This document shows positions 1 through 10,467 of a stretch of DNA of 64,000 nt, one piece after another; within the stretch, counting starts at the first letter, position 1; each line of letters opens with the position of its first letter. A program made the translations under genes and the position numbers. The notes beneath the pieces were generated by a model, which was given only the letters and a program-made list of their open reading frames with translations, was not told the origin of the DNA and did no database searches. Source of the stretch: Loktanella sp. IMCC34160 (GTDB lineage Bacteria; Pseudomonadota; Alphaproteobacteria; Rhodobacterales; Rhodobacteraceae); contig NZ_SELP01000004.1 in the NCBI RefSeq assembly GCF_004145845.1, forward strand, positions 248,001 through 312,000. The letters are read 5' to 3'.

Positions 1-852
1 CGAAAACTGCAAGACGACTACGGCTATTCGGCCATCCGCACCCTCGACAGGGCAGAAACCTGCAAGCTGGTCGGAAGCGAGGCCTACCACGGCGGCACGC
101 TGGACATGGGCGCGGGGCATATCCACCCATTGCGGTTTGCCTTTGGGCTTGCCCGCGCCTGCCGGTCCGCCGGGGTTCGCATTTTCGAAATGTCCCGCGT
201 GACCGACCTGACCGAGGCCGCGCCCGCGACCGTCTCCACGGAACAGGCGAAAATCACCGCCGATCATGTGATCCTTGGCTGCAACGGCTATCTGGGCAAC
301 CTTCAGGGCCGGGTAGCGTCGCGGGTGATGCCGATCAACAACTTCATCGTGGCGACCGATCCGCTGCCCGATGATCTTGTCGCGACGATCCTGCCGGACC
401 GGCTCGCCGTGGCCGACAGCAAATTCGTGATCAACTATTTCCGCCTGTCCGAAGACAACCGGATGCTGTTTGGCGGCACGGAAAGCTATGGCTACCGGTT
501 TCCCAAGGATATCGCCGCCAAGGTCCGCCGCCCGATGGAGGAGATTTATCCCCAGCTAAGGGGTGTCGGGATCAGCCATGCCTGGGGCGGAACGCTGGGG
601 ATCACCATGAACCGGATGCCGCATTTTGAACGACTGCGCGGCAACATCCTGTCGGCGTCTGGCTATTCCGGGCACGGGGTCGCCATGGCGACGATGGGCG
701 GGAAACTGGCAGCCGATGCCGTTGCCGGACAAGCGGAAGGGTTCGACCTTATGGCACAGGTGCCCACAACGCCGTTCCCGGGCGGGGTTCTGATGCGCTG
801 GCCGCTTCTGGTGCTGGCGATGGTCTGGTTCTCGCTTCGGGACAAACTCTAA
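1..852 (+). CDS. FAD-dependent amine oxidoreductase, C-terminal part (gamma-glutamylputrescine oxidase-like)
   Basis: The frame is open to the left edge, so only the C-terminal 283 residues are present and the N-terminal FAD-binding fold lies outside the window. The visible part belongs to the DAO fold: it carries GYSGHGVA near the C-terminus, which in this family sits beside the flavin, followed by a hydrophobic tail ending in FSLRDKL as in PuuB/OrdL-type gamma-glutamylputrescine oxidases. These enzymes oxidise an amine to an aldehyde with release of ammonia and peroxide. An aldehyde dehydrogenase gene follows after 26 bases, so the two probably work as successive steps of amine or polyamine breakdown. 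The family is well supported; the exact substrate is inference. Confidence 0.8.
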   Translation, partial: RKLQDDYGYSAIRTLDRAETCKLVGSEAYHGGTLDMGAGHIHPLRFAFGLARACRSAGVRIFEMSRVTDLTEAAPATVSTEQAKITADHVILGCNGYLGNLQGRVASRVMPINNFIVATDPLPDDLVATILPDRLAVADSKFVINYFRLSEDNRMLFGGTESYGYRFPKDIAAKVRRPMEEIYPQLRGVGISHAWGGTLGITMNRMPHFERLRGNILSASGYSGHGVAMATMGGKLAADAVAGQAEGFDLMAQVPTTPFPGGVLMRWPLLVLAMVWFSLRDKL

Positions 853-878
853 TTCCAAACGCCCCAGGGAGGTGCGCC

Positions 879-2303
879 ATGAAAGACCTGCGCAAGTTCT
901 ATATCAACGGCGAATGGGTGGATCCGATCACCCCGAACGATTTTCCGGTCCTGAACCCGGCGACCGAGGAACAGATCGCCGTGATCAGCCTTGGGTCCGC
1001 CGCCGATGTGGACCGCGCGGTGGCCGCCGCCAACGCCGCCTTCCCCGCGTTTTCGCAGACGACCAAGGACGACCGTCTGGGCCTTCTGGCCGATATCCGC
1101 GCCGCCTATGTCGCCCGCTATGATGAAATCGCAGATGCGGTGATGCAGGAAATGGGCGCCCCGCGGGACCTGTCCTGGGGCGCGCAGGCGGCTGTGGGCA
1201 AGGGCCATCTGGACGGGGTGGTCGAGGCCCTCAAGGCCCTGAAGTTCGACAGCACCTACCTGAACGGTGACCAGATCCTGCGTGAACCGATCGGGGTCTG
1301 CGGGCTGATCACCCCGTGGAACTGGCCCGTCAATCAGGTCGTGCTGAAGGTTCTTCCGGCGTTGGCGGCGGGCTGCACCATGGTGCTTAAGCCCTCCGAA
1401 CTGACCCCGTGGGACGCGATGATCTATGCCGAGATCCTGCACGAGGCCGGGGTGCCCGCCGGTGTCTTCAACCTTGTGAACGGCGAAGGACCCGAGGTGG
1501 GCGCGGCCATGTCCCGCCACCCGGACGTGCAGATGATGTCCTTCACCGGGTCCACCCGCGCGGGCACCGCGATCATCAAGGATGCCGCCGACACGGTAAA
1601 GCGGGTCACGCTGGAACTGGGCGGCAAATCCCCGAACCTCGTGTTCGCCGATACCGATGTGGACGAGGCCGTGGCCCGAGGCGTGCGCCATTGTTTTCAG
1701 AATACCGGCCAGTCCTGCAATGCGCCGACCCGGATGCTGGTCGAGGCCTCGGTCTATGACCGCGCGGTCGAGGTGGCCCGCGAAACCGCGCTGGCCCAGA
1801 AGGTCGGTGATCCGACCCAGCCGGGGGATCACATCGGCCCGCTGATTTCGCAGATGCATTGGGACAAGGTGCAAGGGCTGATCCAGGCCGGGATCGACGA
1901 AGGCGCGCGGCTGATCGCGGGCGGCACGGGCAAGCCCGATGGGCTGAACGCGGGCTACTATTGCCGTCCGACCGTTTTTGCCGATGTAACCAACGACATG
2001 ACCATTGCCCGAGAAGAAGTGTTCGGCCCTGTCCTTGCCATGTTGCGGTTCGAGACCGAGGAAGAGGCGGTGCGCATCGCCAATGACACCCCCTATGGTC
2101 TGGCCGCCTATGTCCAGACGGGCGATACCGCCCGCGCCGACAGGCTGGTTCGCGCGCTTCGGGCCGGGGATGTGCATGTCAACGATAGCGACATCAGCTG
2201 GGGCAGCCCCTTCGGCGGCTACAAGATGAGCGGGCAGGGCCGCGAAGGCGGTCTGTTCGGGATCGAGGATTTCCTTGAGATCAAGGCAGTGTCGCGGGCC
2301 TGA
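879..2303 (+). CDS. NAD(P)-dependent aldehyde dehydrogenase
   Basis: A complete 474-residue aldehyde dehydrogenase, the usual length for the superfamily. The oxyanion-hole asparagine lies in TPWNWP (about 145-150), the general base Glu246 in LELGGK, and the catalytic Cys280 in GQSCN. The cytosolic enzyme should oxidise an aldehyde to its acid with NAD(P)+. The ATG is preceded by GGGAGG at a good distance, which fixes the start. It lies 26 bases behind an amine oxidase gene, presumably in one operon, so the natural substrate may be the aldehyde made by that enzyme, for example in putrescine catabolism. Sequence alone does not separate this from other aldehyde substrates. Confidence 0.9.
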   Translation: MKDLRKFYINGEWVDPITPNDFPVLNPATEEQIAVISLGSAADVDRAVAAANAAFPAFSQTTKDDRLGLLADIRAAYVARYDEIADAVMQEMGAPRDLSWGAQAAVGKGHLDGVVEALKALKFDSTYLNGDQILREPIGVCGLITPWNWPVNQVVLKVLPALAAGCTMVLKPSELTPWDAMIYAEILHEAGVPAGVFNLVNGEGPEVGAAMSRHPDVQMMSFTGSTRAGTAIIKDAADTVKRVTLELGGKSPNLVFADTDVDEAVARGVRHCFQNTGQSCNAPTRMLVEASVYDRAVEVARETALAQKVGDPTQPGDHIGPLISQMHWDKVQGLIQAGIDEGARLIAGGTGKPDGLNAGYYCRPTVFADVTNDMTIAREEVFGPVLAMLRFETEEEAVRIANDTPYGLAAYVQTGDTARADRLVRALRAGDVHVNDSDISWGSPFGGYKMSGQGREGGLFGIEDFLEIKAVSRA

Positions 2304-2319
2304 TTGGAGCGGCCCTCTG

Positions 2320-2369
2320 GCCCGGGCGACCAGCCCGGGCTGCGCCCGTCCCGCCCCCAGGGCGGGCGC
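2320..2369. terminator. GC-rich inverted repeats between convergent genes
   Basis: Between the convergent aldehyde dehydrogenase and tamB genes lie two GC-rich inverted repeats. The first is GCCCGGGC, five bases, GCCCGGGC (2320-2340). The second is built from CCGCCC and GGGCGG within 2342-2369. Neither is followed by a T tract, so they may stop transcription only weakly or with Rho. The position at the ends of two facing operons supports a terminator role. Confidence 0.4.
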
Positions 2370-2480
2370 ATTGCGGGGTTCCGAATTGCACCAGCGTTGG
2401 CGGTGGATGGCACCATGAACTGCATAGGCCCAACGTAACAAAGCGCCCACCCCGGGACGGGCGCGGCCCGGTCTTGCTGC

Positions 2481-5400
2481 CTAGTAATCCCGTTCGAAGA
2501 AGATCCCGAGCGAGGTTTCCCCGTCGCTCGACACGCCGCCCTTGGCCGTGATGTCGGGCGTCAGGTCAAGGTTCAGGTCGATCCGGGTTTCGCCCGTGCC
2601 GGTCACGGTCAGGTCGGTATAGACGTTTTCCGAGATATATTTCCCCGCCCGCACGGCGGCATTGCCGTCCGCATCGGTGGTGACGTCCAGATCATCCAGC
2701 CCGATGCCGGCCCGCAGATTGTCCACGAACCCCGCGCCGCCGCGCCCGGCCAGCGTGCTGATTGCACCGGCCAGTTGCACCGCCTGAAACGGGGAAATCT
2801 CGCTCAGGTCGCGGCCAAAGATCAGCTGAGCCAGAATTTCATCCTGCGGCATTTCCGGGGAAGAGGTAAAGCTGACCTCCGGTTCAGTCACCACCCCTTC
2901 GATGATGACATTGATCAAGGTGCCCGTCGCCGCCCGGGTGCTGGCCAAAAGCCGGACATAGGGTACGAAATCGCCCTGGATTGCGGCGTAGCCTTCGGTC
3001 AGGTCGAACCGCTGTTGCAGGATCGACAGCCGCCCCCGGATCAGGTTGAACTGACCCTGCGGGATGACCAGCGCGGTGGTTCCGGTCAGCCGCAGGCTGC
3101 CACCCAATTCCGCGTCCAGCCCCCGGCCCCGAATAAAGATGCGCGACGGCGCTTCGACCACGATATCAAGGGGATAGGCGGGGCCACCGCTGCCGCCCGT
3201 TGCTGGTTCCGTGCCCTGAAGGGTCAGCCCGGCCCGGTCCAGCGTCTGCCGCACCGCCGCCGGTGCCCCCACATGCGCCACTTCTGGCAGGGCACCCAAG
3301 GTGCCAAAGTCGGACGAGGGCACCCGCAGGTTGGTTTCCCCAAGGGTCAGCCGACCGTCGATCCGTGCGCCGCCTGCCAGCGGGCCGTTGATTCCAAGTG
3401 CCCCGCTGATCGTGGTTTCGTAAAGCTGCCGGTCGCGCTGGACGAAATTCACTGCCTCCGCCGTCAGGGCAGCGTTGAACGGCGCGGACAGGCCCACCGT
3501 CCCGCGCAGGGCAAGCTGGCCGCCGGTCTCCGGCGCGGCGGCTAGGTCGATGCGGGCCGACCCGTTCGACAGGTCGACCGTGGCCGCGATCTGGTTGATG
3601 GATTGGCCAAGGGTCGGGGCCGACAACTGGGCGGCGTCGGTGGTGACGGTGCCTGACAGGGAGGCCAATGCCGGCGGGCCGGACAGCCGCAGGTCATAGC
3701 GGGCGATCCCGCCAAGCCGGCGCGGGGCCAGCATCCCGTTCAACAGGCCGAGCGGGGCCGATCCCGTCGCTGACAGGTTCAGGACCGGGTCTTCGGTCGC
3801 GGTGCCGGACAGGGCCATGGTCGTGCCCCCCGGCCCGGTGCCATCGGCGGTGATCGTCCAGACCCCGTCGGCCCCGCGTTGGGCGCTGCCTGTTGCGCTG
3901 GCCGGGCCACTAAAATCCGGGGCCAGAAGTGCCACATCGGCAAGTCGTGCGTCGAACCGGCCCGTTCCCGCGCCCTCGGCCGAGGTTGACAGGGTGGCCG
4001 ACAGGCTGGCCGCCGGGGTCACGATCTCGATCTCGGGCAGGTCGATCCGCCCCGAGGCCGCCCGGCTGATCCGGGTCGAAACCCGGCCCGCGCCGCGCAG
4101 CAGCGGGTCGATCACAGCGATCCCGCTTTGCAGGGATCGGGTTTCTGCAGAAAGCGCCATGTCGAAGGTGCTGAAATCTTCGGACAGCGTGCCTGAGAGC
4201 GTGGCAGTTATCGCGCCAGAAAGGTCTTGCCCCGTGACCCCGGCCAGTCGTCTCAGATCGGTCAGGCTGGCCGCGATGTCGGCACGGATCGGCGCCCCGG
4301 TTTCGGTGTCCGGCAGGTCGGCCAGAACTGTGACCCGGTCAGCACCCGATTGCAGCTCCGCCTCGATCCGGCCCAGACCGCTGGCCGCGCGCCGGGCGGT
4401 CGCGGTCAGAACGGCAGGTCCTTCCAGCCGCGCGTCGATATCGGCGATGTCGGCCAGTGCCATGCGGATATCGGCGTTGGTCTCGGCGCTGGTCAGCGAC
4501 AGGGAACCGGTGATCTCGGCCCGAGGGGTCGTGATCGAAAGCCCGTCCAGCCGCACACCATCGGCGTCCCGCACCGCCATGACCGACAGTTGCCCGGCCC
4601 CGTCCAGCAGGGGATCGACCTGCGCAAATCCAACCCGAAGGTCTGCGGTATCCCCGGTCACAAAGGCCCGGATCGCACCCGATGTCGGGATCACGCGCGA
4701 CACGATTGTCACGTCCGCTGCCCCGCCAATGTCCTGCCCCAGCAGAGAGGCGAACCGCCCCATGTCGCGGGCGGCAAGGTTGACCGAACTGTCGATGGCG
4801 AAATCCTCATCGGCGCCCGCGATCTCGGCCCGCGCGGAAAGGGCGATGCCGGGGCCGTCAAGGGTCAATTCGTCGATGAAAGTTGGTTCGCCTTCTGCAT
4901 GGCGCAGCGACAGAACCCCCGAAAGACCATCGCCCAGCGCCTGTTGCATCCCCTGATCGGCAAGGGACACGCCCTGTGCGTCATAGGCCAGATCGGCGGT
5001 CAGGCGGCCCAATGCCGTGCCCTCTCCGGTTTCGATGATGCCGCCGCCAGACAGCCGGACAGTGTCAACGGACAGGGTGGGGCGCGACAGCCCTCTCAGG
5101 TCCGCGGTCAGGCCCCATTCGTCACCTCGCGCCGCGTCAAAGAACAGGGACAGCGTGCCGCCGGTCACGGTTGTTGGGTCGCCCGAGAGGGGCAGACGGA
5201 CCGGCGCGCCGGTTCCATCGCCCAGGGTGCCGGAGAGATCAAAGGCGCTGGGCCAGCCTTCAGCGCCGATTTGGGCGGTGCCGGTCAGGTCCAGCGTTCG
5301 GGCCGACAGGTGCAGCCGTTCAAGGTCCACCGCCCCGGACGGAAACCGGGTCACATGGGTTTCAAGGCTGACCTCTGGCCCAAAGAAATCACGATAATCG

Positions 5401-6248
5401 GGCAGGAACAGCGCCGTCACATCCCCCGACAGGTCCAATGCGAAGGTCTGCGCATTCGGCGTTTCAGCATCTGCGGCACCGGTCGTCATGTCGAACCGGC
5501 CGGTCAGGCGCGGCGCCCCATCGGTTTGCAGCCGTAGGTCCGCGCCGAACCCGGCAAGGGGTCCGCTGCCCACGATTTCCAGCCCCACCGAGGGCAGCCC
5601 CGGCAGGTCCAGAAGCCGCGCCGCGATGCCGCCGGGGCCTTCGTTCAGGATCAGCGACAGGTCAAGCTGGCGGGTTTCATTGGAAAAGGCCGCGTCGATG
5701 TCAAACTGCCCGGTTTGCCCATCGTCCAGCCGCGCGGCGCTCACCTGCGCGCTGCCGGCGCCGCCATCAAGGGAAACAGCGCCGTTCAACCCCACCGCCA
5801 CCGCCTCACCCAGAATGGGGGCGCCCAGTTCGATCCGGGTGGCGGCAAGGGTTTCGATGTCGATAGAGACAGGCAGGTCCGGCAGGGCAAAGGGGGTTGC
5901 CTCGGGCGTTGGGCCGTCGGGGTCCGTGTTGGGCAGCCGGTCAATCGCGATCAGCCCGGCGGACAGTTCGGTGATATCCACCCGTCCCGCCAGAAGCGCC
6001 GAACGGGACCAGTCCAGCGTCAGGTCCTCCATCCGCAGCCAGACCCCGACATCGTCGGCGATGGTCAGGCTGGCAATCGTGGCCTCGGCGCTCAGCGCGC
6101 CTTCGAACCCGTCGATGGTGATGACGCGGCCCGCGCCGGACAGGTTTTCTTCAAGGAAGGTGGTGATATAGCCCTTGTCCGCCTCTGCCGTATCCTGCGA
6201 CAGGGCGGGGCTGGCCACCACGCAAAGGGCAAATACCGCGCGCCGCAT
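2481..6248 (-). CDS. tamB: Translocation and assembly module subunit TamB
   Basis: A 1255-residue envelope protein, close to the usual TamB length. It begins with a signal or anchor segment (MRRAVFALCVVASPALS). It continues as a very long repetitive beta-strand region rich in Asp, Gly, Ser and Thr, and ends in the conserved TamB (DUF490) domain, visible in QDEILAQLIFGRDLSE followed by a QLAGAI segment. TamB spans the periplasm and, with TamA, takes part in assembling outer-membrane proteins and probably in moving phospholipid to the outer membrane. Its ATG shares one base with the tamA stop (TGATG), so the two are translationally coupled. A C-terminal FFERDY ending fits a beta-type outer-membrane contact. 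Confidence 0.95.
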   Translation of the reverse strand: MRRAVFALCVVASPALSQDTAEADKGYITTFLEENLSGAGRVITIDGFEGALSAEATIASLTIADDVGVWLRMEDLTLDWSRSALLAGRVDITELSAGLIAIDRLPNTDPDGPTPEATPFALPDLPVSIDIETLAATRIELGAPILGEAVAVGLNGAVSLDGGAGSAQVSAARLDDGQTGQFDIDAAFSNETRQLDLSLILNEGPGGIAARLLDLPGLPSVGLEIVGSGPLAGFGADLRLQTDGAPRLTGRFDMTTGAADAETPNAQTFALDLSGDVTALFLPDYRDFFGPEVSLETHVTRFPSGAVDLERLHLSARTLDLTGTAQIGAEGWPSAFDLSGTLGDGTGAPVRLPLSGDPTTVTGGTLSLFFDAARGDEWGLTADLRGLSRPTLSVDTVRLSGGGIIETGEGTALGRLTADLAYDAQGVSLADQGMQQALGDGLSGVLSLRHAEGEPTFIDELTLDGPGIALSARAEIAGADEDFAIDSSVNLAARDMGRFASLLGQDIGGAADVTIVSRVIPTSGAIRAFVTGDTADLRVGFAQVDPLLDGAGQLSVMAVRDADGVRLDGLSITTPRAEITGSLSLTSAETNADIRMALADIADIDARLEGPAVLTATARRAASGLGRIEAELQSGADRVTVLADLPDTETGAPIRADIAASLTDLRRLAGVTGQDLSGAITATLSGTLSEDFSTFDMALSAETRSLQSGIAVIDPLLRGAGRVSTRISRAASGRIDLPEIEIVTPAASLSATLSTSAEGAGTGRFDARLADVALLAPDFSGPASATGSAQRGADGVWTITADGTGPGGTTMALSGTATEDPVLNLSATGSAPLGLLNGMLAPRRLGGIARYDLRLSGPPALASLSGTVTTDAAQLSAPTLGQSINQIAATVDLSNGSARIDLAAAPETGGQLALRGTVGLSAPFNAALTAEAVNFVQRDRQLYETTISGALGINGPLAGGARIDGRLTLGETNLRVPSSDFGTLGALPEVAHVGAPAAVRQTLDRAGLTLQGTEPATGGSGGPAYPLDIVVEAPSRIFIRGRGLDAELGGSLRLTGTTALVIPQGQFNLIRGRLSILQQRFDLTEGYAAIQGDFVPYVRLLASTRAATGTLINVIIEGVVTEPEVSFTSSPEMPQDEILAQLIFGRDLSEISPFQAVQLAGAISTLAGRGGAGFVDNLRAGIGLDDLDVTTDADGNAAVRAGKYISENVYTDLTVTGTGETRIDLNLDLTPDITAKGGVSSDGETSLGIFFERDY

Positions 6249-8038
6249 CAGAAGGCCTGCCCGATGCCAACGTAGAACGACAGGCTGTCGCCCGCGTCTG
6301 GCCCGGTGACCGGGGTGGCAAGGTCCACCCGGATCGGACCCAACCCGGTGTTGTATCGGATCCCCACGCCCGCGCCCGCGTGCCAGTCTCCACTGTCGAA
6401 CGGGGTCGCCGTGTCGCCGACAAAGCCCGCGTCGTAGAAGCCGACAAGACCGATCCTGTCAGTCACGCTGACCCGCGCCTCGACCGAGGCGGCGGCAAAG
6501 GACAGGCCGCCGATTTCATTGCCGCCACCAAGGTCGATGGCGAGCGATTGATAGGGCTGGCCGCGCACGGTGTCGCCGCCGCCGGAATAGAACAGGTAGT
6601 CCGAAGGGCTGTCGGACAGGCCGGTGCCAAGGACCGAGCCCAACTGCCCGCGAAACGCCAATGTCACCCGGTCGTCGGCCCCGAAACTACGGTAGGCCCG
6701 CCCGTCCGCATAGATCCGCGCGCCGCTGCCTGCGTCGCCAAAGCCAAGGAAGGGGGTGATATCCAACGACAGGTAAAAGCCCGAAGCGGGATCAAGCGGA
6801 TCGTCGCGCCGGTCTTCGGTGCCGGTCAGAGGTAGCGTCAAAAGCTGGTAGCTGCGGCTGCCCAGATCATCCTCGACCGTGGCCGCGACAAAGCCGATGG
6901 CCCCGCTGGCCGTGCGCTGGGCACTGACCCGGCGGGCAAACCCGGCCTCCAGCGCGATCTGGTCAAGGAAGAAGTCGGGTTCGTCCAGCCGTTCAATGCT
7001 GGCCCCGATGAGGAGATCGTTGTCGGGGTGCAGCGTGCCGGGACGCCGAAAATCCGCAGAAAGCCGGTAGTCGGTGCCGCCGGTTTCCCCGCCCAGACCC
7101 GAGATATCGGCCTCGACCCGCAGGTTTTCCGCCCCGCCAAACAGGTTGCGGTGCATCCAGTAGCCGGACAGGCCCAGCCCCTCGACCGTGGAATATTCCA
7201 AGCCAAATCCGAACCGGCGCGGTTTTTCCTCGGCCAGTTGCGCGGTGATCGGAAGGGAGTAGTCGGCGGTGTAGTTTTCCGCCTCGGTCAGGGTGACGGC
7301 GCTGAACGCGCCGGTGCGGCGCAACCGCTGGGCGGCAAGCGAGACTTCCTCGGGCGAAAAAACGGTGCCTTCGGGTAGGCCCGCGATTTCGACGATCCGC
7401 TCCGACCGGACGGCGACATTGCCTGATGGGATCAGCGGGCCGAAGGTCAGGCGCGGGCCGGGGTCGATCCCGATAGACACATCCAGCCGGTTTTCGGCAT
7501 GGACCGCCGTGATGTCCTGACTGTCCGGGGTTGCCTTGGCATGACCCGCGTCGCGCCAGCCATCGACGGCGGCAATCGCTGCCGCGCGGGCCATGTCGGA
7601 CCGGGCAACCGCGCCGGGCCGGAAGCCTTCGGGCAGGGTGGTGCCCGGCGCAAGCGGGCCAATTTCCGCCTGACCAAAGCGAAAGCGCGGTCCCGGCGTC
7701 ACCCGAATTTCGACCGATCCAATGGTGGCGGGCGCATCCAGCGGGGCAAGCCCCGCCGCCTCGCGCCCGTCGATCAGGATCGACACCGCGCCGCCATAAT
7801 AGCCTTCGGCATAAAGACCGGTCAGCATCCGCCGATAATCGGCCTGCGCCGCCGCCACGATGTCCTGCGGCGTTCCCGTGCCCTCTGCCGCCAGTTCCGC
7901 GGTCAGCGACGCCAGCCGCAAGGTGCCCCTTAGACCCGCATCTTCGGTGGTCAGACGAAACTGCACATCCTGCGCGGGCAGGGGGGCCGCGGTCATCAGA
8001 CCCGCGGCAAGTGCAAGCATGGGGGCAAATCGTGCCAA
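6248..8038 (-). CDS. tamA: Outer-membrane assembly protein TamA (BamA/TamA family)
   Basis: A 596-residue protein with a signal peptide (MARFAPMLALAAGLMTAAPLPA), then POTRA-type periplasmic repeats over roughly the first 270 residues and a C-terminal beta barrel. The barrel contains the VRGQPYQSLA segment, the counterpart of the VRGF/Y lid motif of the Omp85 family, and ends with FYVGIGQAF, whose terminal phenylalanine is the usual BAM recognition signal. It pairs with TamB in the outer membrane. It is the first gene of the tamA-tamB operon; about 140 bases upstream separate it from the truA stop, and a terminator hairpin for truA lies in that gap. Confidence 0.95.
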   Translation of the reverse strand: MARFAPMLALAAGLMTAAPLPAQDVQFRLTTEDAGLRGTLRLASLTAELAAEGTGTPQDIVAAAQADYRRMLTGLYAEGYYGGAVSILIDGREAAGLAPLDAPATIGSVEIRVTPGPRFRFGQAEIGPLAPGTTLPEGFRPGAVARSDMARAAAIAAVDGWRDAGHAKATPDSQDITAVHAENRLDVSIGIDPGPRLTFGPLIPSGNVAVRSERIVEIAGLPEGTVFSPEEVSLAAQRLRRTGAFSAVTLTEAENYTADYSLPITAQLAEEKPRRFGFGLEYSTVEGLGLSGYWMHRNLFGGAENLRVEADISGLGGETGGTDYRLSADFRRPGTLHPDNDLLIGASIERLDEPDFFLDQIALEAGFARRVSAQRTASGAIGFVAATVEDDLGSRSYQLLTLPLTGTEDRRDDPLDPASGFYLSLDITPFLGFGDAGSGARIYADGRAYRSFGADDRVTLAFRGQLGSVLGTGLSDSPSDYLFYSGGGDTVRGQPYQSLAIDLGGGNEIGGLSFAAASVEARVSVTDRIGLVGFYDAGFVGDTATPFDSGDWHAGAGVGIRYNTGLGPIRVDLATPVTGPDAGDSLSFYVGIGQAF

Positions 8039-8110
8039 ATATTCCGCTCCGTCCGGTGCCTTGGGCCACTTTCGGACCCTTGTGGCCTTGATACCCTATG
8101 TAGAGCCGAA

Positions 8111-8147
8111 GAAAATGGGGAAACCCCCATCGGCAAGGCTTTGCCGA
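8111..8147 (-). terminator. Terminator downstream of truA
   Basis: Read on the minus strand, after the truA stop there are two hairpins in series: TCGGCAA/TTGCCGA (8130-8147) and ATGGGG with a four-base loop and CCCCAT (8115-8130), the latter followed directly by TTTTC (8114-8110). The pairing plus the T run is what an intrinsic terminator needs, and it separates truA from tamA. Confidence 0.65.
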
Positions 8148-8179
8148 CCACAAAATGGTGAAGATCGGCGGCTGTCAGT

Positions 8180-8953
8180 TCAGGCGGCGAAGGGATCAAC
8201 GGGGTAGGACACCCCGGCAAGATACAGGCCCTCCGGTGGGCAGACAGGGCCGCAGGCCGCGCGGTCCCGGGCGTCAAGCGCGGCGGTGACATCGTCGGGC
8301 GTCCATGCCCCCGCGCCGACCCGTTCCAGCGTGCCGACGAAGCTGCGGACCTGATTGTGCAGGAACGACCGGGCGCGCAGATGGAACTGAAACTCCTGCC
8401 CGCCATCGGACCGCGCAATTTCCTCGACCCGCAATTCATCCAGCGTCTTCACAGGGCTTGCCGCCTGACAGATCGACGACCGGAATGTGGTGAAATCATG
8501 CAGCCCGATCAGCCGGTCGGCCCCGGACTGCATCGCCGCCCGGTCCAGCCGGTTTTTGACCTGCCAGACCAGCCCGGCCTCGTGCACCAATGGCGCGCGG
8601 CGGGCGACCAGCCGGAACTGATAGCGCCGCTCGACCGCGGAAAACCGGGCGTGCCAGTCATCGGCCACGGGGGCGCAGGCCACGATGGCGACCGGGGCGG
8701 GCTTGAGGTGAAAATTCAGCGCCTCGGACAGGCGGAACGGGTCCCAGTCGCGGGCCAGATCGCAATGGGCGACCTGCCCGGTGGCGTGAACGCCTGCATC
8801 GGTCCGGCCAGCAGCGGCGATGGTATGCTCACCCGGCTCCAGCCGCGCCAGCGCGGCCTCGACCGCGCCCTGAACCGATGGCTGGTCGGCCTGACGCTGC
8901 CAGCCCGCAAAGGGCGCGCCGTGGTATTCGATTTTAAGGGCATAGCGGGGCAT
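8180..8953 (-). CDS. truA: tRNA pseudouridine(38-40) synthase TruA
   Basis: A 257-residue TruA, which isomerises uridine to pseudouridine at positions 38-40 of the tRNA anticodon arm. The catalytic aspartate is Asp52 in [17 protein letters not shown], the TruA signature. The start is taken at the ATG giving [12 protein letters not shown], because this is where family members begin; an upstream in-frame ATG at 9058 would add 35 residues unlike any TruA. It is transcribed away from ycjX, with 98 bases between the two start codons, and is followed by its own terminator. Confidence 0.95.
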   Translation of the reverse strand: MPRYALKIEYHGAPFAGWQRQADQPSVQGAVEAALARLEPGEHTIAAAGRTDAGVHATGQVAHCDLARDWDPFRLSEALNFHLKPAPVAIVACAPVADDWHARFSAVERRYQFRLVARRAPLVHEAGLVWQVKNRLDRAAMQSGADRLIGLHDFTTFRSSICQAASPVKTLDELRVEEIARSDGGQEFQFHLRARSFLHNQVRSFVGTLERVGAGAWTPDDVTAALDARDRAACGPVCPPEGLYLAGVSYPVDPFAA

Positions 8954-9051
8954 TTCTGCGCCATAGGGGGAGGTGGGCGCGAAATCAATCCCTACACAGG
9001 GTCGGGGGAGATGCCTATCTTGGGCGGAACACAGGCCGAAAGGGGCGCAAC

Positions 9052-10467
9052 TTGGCACTTGGCACGATTGCAGACGGGATCAGCCGGACGGTGGACGCCG
9101 TGGCCGAGACCCTGACAGCCCCCTTTTCGGACCCTGTTATCCGGCTGGGCGTCACTGGCTTGTCGCGGGCGGGTAAGACGGTGTTCATCACCTCGCTGGT
9201 CGCCAACCTGATGAACCGGGGCCGGATGCCGCAGCTTGTCGCCGCCGCCAACGGCGCGATCCGCACAGCCTATCTTCAGCCGCAACCGGACGACACGATC
9301 CCGCGTTTTCCTTATGAAGACCACCTTGCCCGGCTCACCGCGCCAGAGCCGCGCTGGCCCGACGGCACCCGCCGGATCAGCGAACTGCGCCTGTCGCTGC
9401 GGGTTCAGCCGACCGGGCTTTTGTCCGGCCTGTCCGGGCCGCGGACCGTGCATCTGGATATCGTCGACTACCCCGGTGAATGGCTTCTGGACCTGTCCCT
9501 TCTGGACAAAAGCTTTGCCGATTGGTCCGCCGGGGTTCTGTCCCGGATCGGCGACCGGCCCGGCGGGGCGGAGGTCAGCGCCGCGCTGGCGGCAATAGAT
9601 CCCGCCGCCAACCTTGATGAACCCGTGGCCCAATCGCTGGCCGATGCCTTCACCGCGCACCTTCATGTCGCGCGGGATGCGGGATATTCGGATTGCTCGC
9701 CCGGGCGGTTTTTGTTGCCCGGTGATCTGGAAGGGTCACCGGTGCTGACCTTTGCGCCCCTGCCGGCCACGCCGGGGACCGGGCGGCGCAGCCTGTATCG
9801 CGAATTCGAACGGCGGTTTGAAAGCTACAAGAAGAACGTGGTCAAACCTTTCTTCCGCGATCATTTTGCCCGGATCGACCGGCAGATCGTTCTGGTGGAC
9901 GTGCTGGGGGCGGTCCACGCCGGGCCGCGCGCGGTCGAAGACCTGCGCCACGCCATGGCTGAAATCCTCTCGGCATTCCGGCCGGGGCGGAACGCATGGC
10001 TGACCCGGCTGCTGCGCGGGCGACGGGTTGAAAAGGTCCTGTTCGCTGCGACCAAGGCAGACCATCTGCACCACGCCCAACACCCGCAGCTGACCGCCAT
10101 CACCGAGGCGCTGCTGCGCGAGGCGAAGGACCGCGCCGATTTCGCCGGCGCTGACACCGCCGCAATGTCCATCGCGGCCCTGCGCACCACAGTCGAGGAT
10201 CGGGTGGATCACGGCGGCGCCCCCTTGGATGTGGTCCGGGGCCGTCTGCTTGACAGCGGCAAGGTCGCGGCCTTCCACCCCGGCGCACTGCCTGAAGACC
10301 CGGCCCATCTTTTGTCTCCGGCGCGTGACGGGGCCAAGGCGTGGCTGGACGAGGACTATGCCGTGATGCAATTCGCGCCCCAGCCCCTGACCCTGAAACC
10401 GGGCGATGGCCCGCCACATATCCGGCTTGATAAGGCAGCCCAGTTCCTGATCGGAGATCGGCTATGA
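9052..10467 (+). CDS. ycjX: YcjX family P-loop GTPase-like protein (DUF463)
   Basis: A 471-residue member of the YcjX/DUF463 family, P-loop proteins related to GTPases and associated in enterobacteria with phage-shock and envelope-stress regulons. The nucleotide-binding loop is GLSRAGKT at residues 36-43, and a switch-like region [15 protein letters not shown] follows. Further on, TKADHLHH resembles a guanine-specificity motif. The start is a TTG codon: AAGGGG at 9040-9045 stands six bases before it and the protein aligns from there. It overlaps the next gene, a YcjF relative, by four bases, so the two are co-translated. The biochemical role is not settled. Confidence 0.85.
   Translation: MALGTIADGISRTVDAVAETLTAPFSDPVIRLGVTGLSRAGKTVFITSLVANLMNRGRMPQLVAAANGAIRTAYLQPQPDDTIPRFPYEDHLARLTAPEPRWPDGTRRISELRLSLRVQPTGLLSGLSGPRTVHLDIVDYPGEWLLDLSLLDKSFADWSAGVLSRIGDRPGGAEVSAALAAIDPAANLDEPVAQSLADAFTAHLHVARDAGYSDCSPGRFLLPGDLEGSPVLTFAPLPATPGTGRRSLYREFERRFESYKKNVVKPFFRDHFARIDRQIVLVDVLGAVHAGPRAVEDLRHAMAEILSAFRPGRNAWLTRLLRGRRVEKVLFAATKADHLHHAQHPQLTAITEALLREAKDRADFAGADTAAMSIAALRTTVEDRVDHGGAPLDVVRGRLLDSGKVAAFHPGALPEDPAHLLSPARDGAKAWLDEDYAVMQFAPQPLTLKPGDGPPHIRLDKAAQFLIGDRL

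Noticed and set aside
849-2450. A 533-codon frame opposite the aldehyde dehydrogenase
   Set aside because: Shadow frame caused by GC-rich third positions; no ribosome-binding site or protein family.
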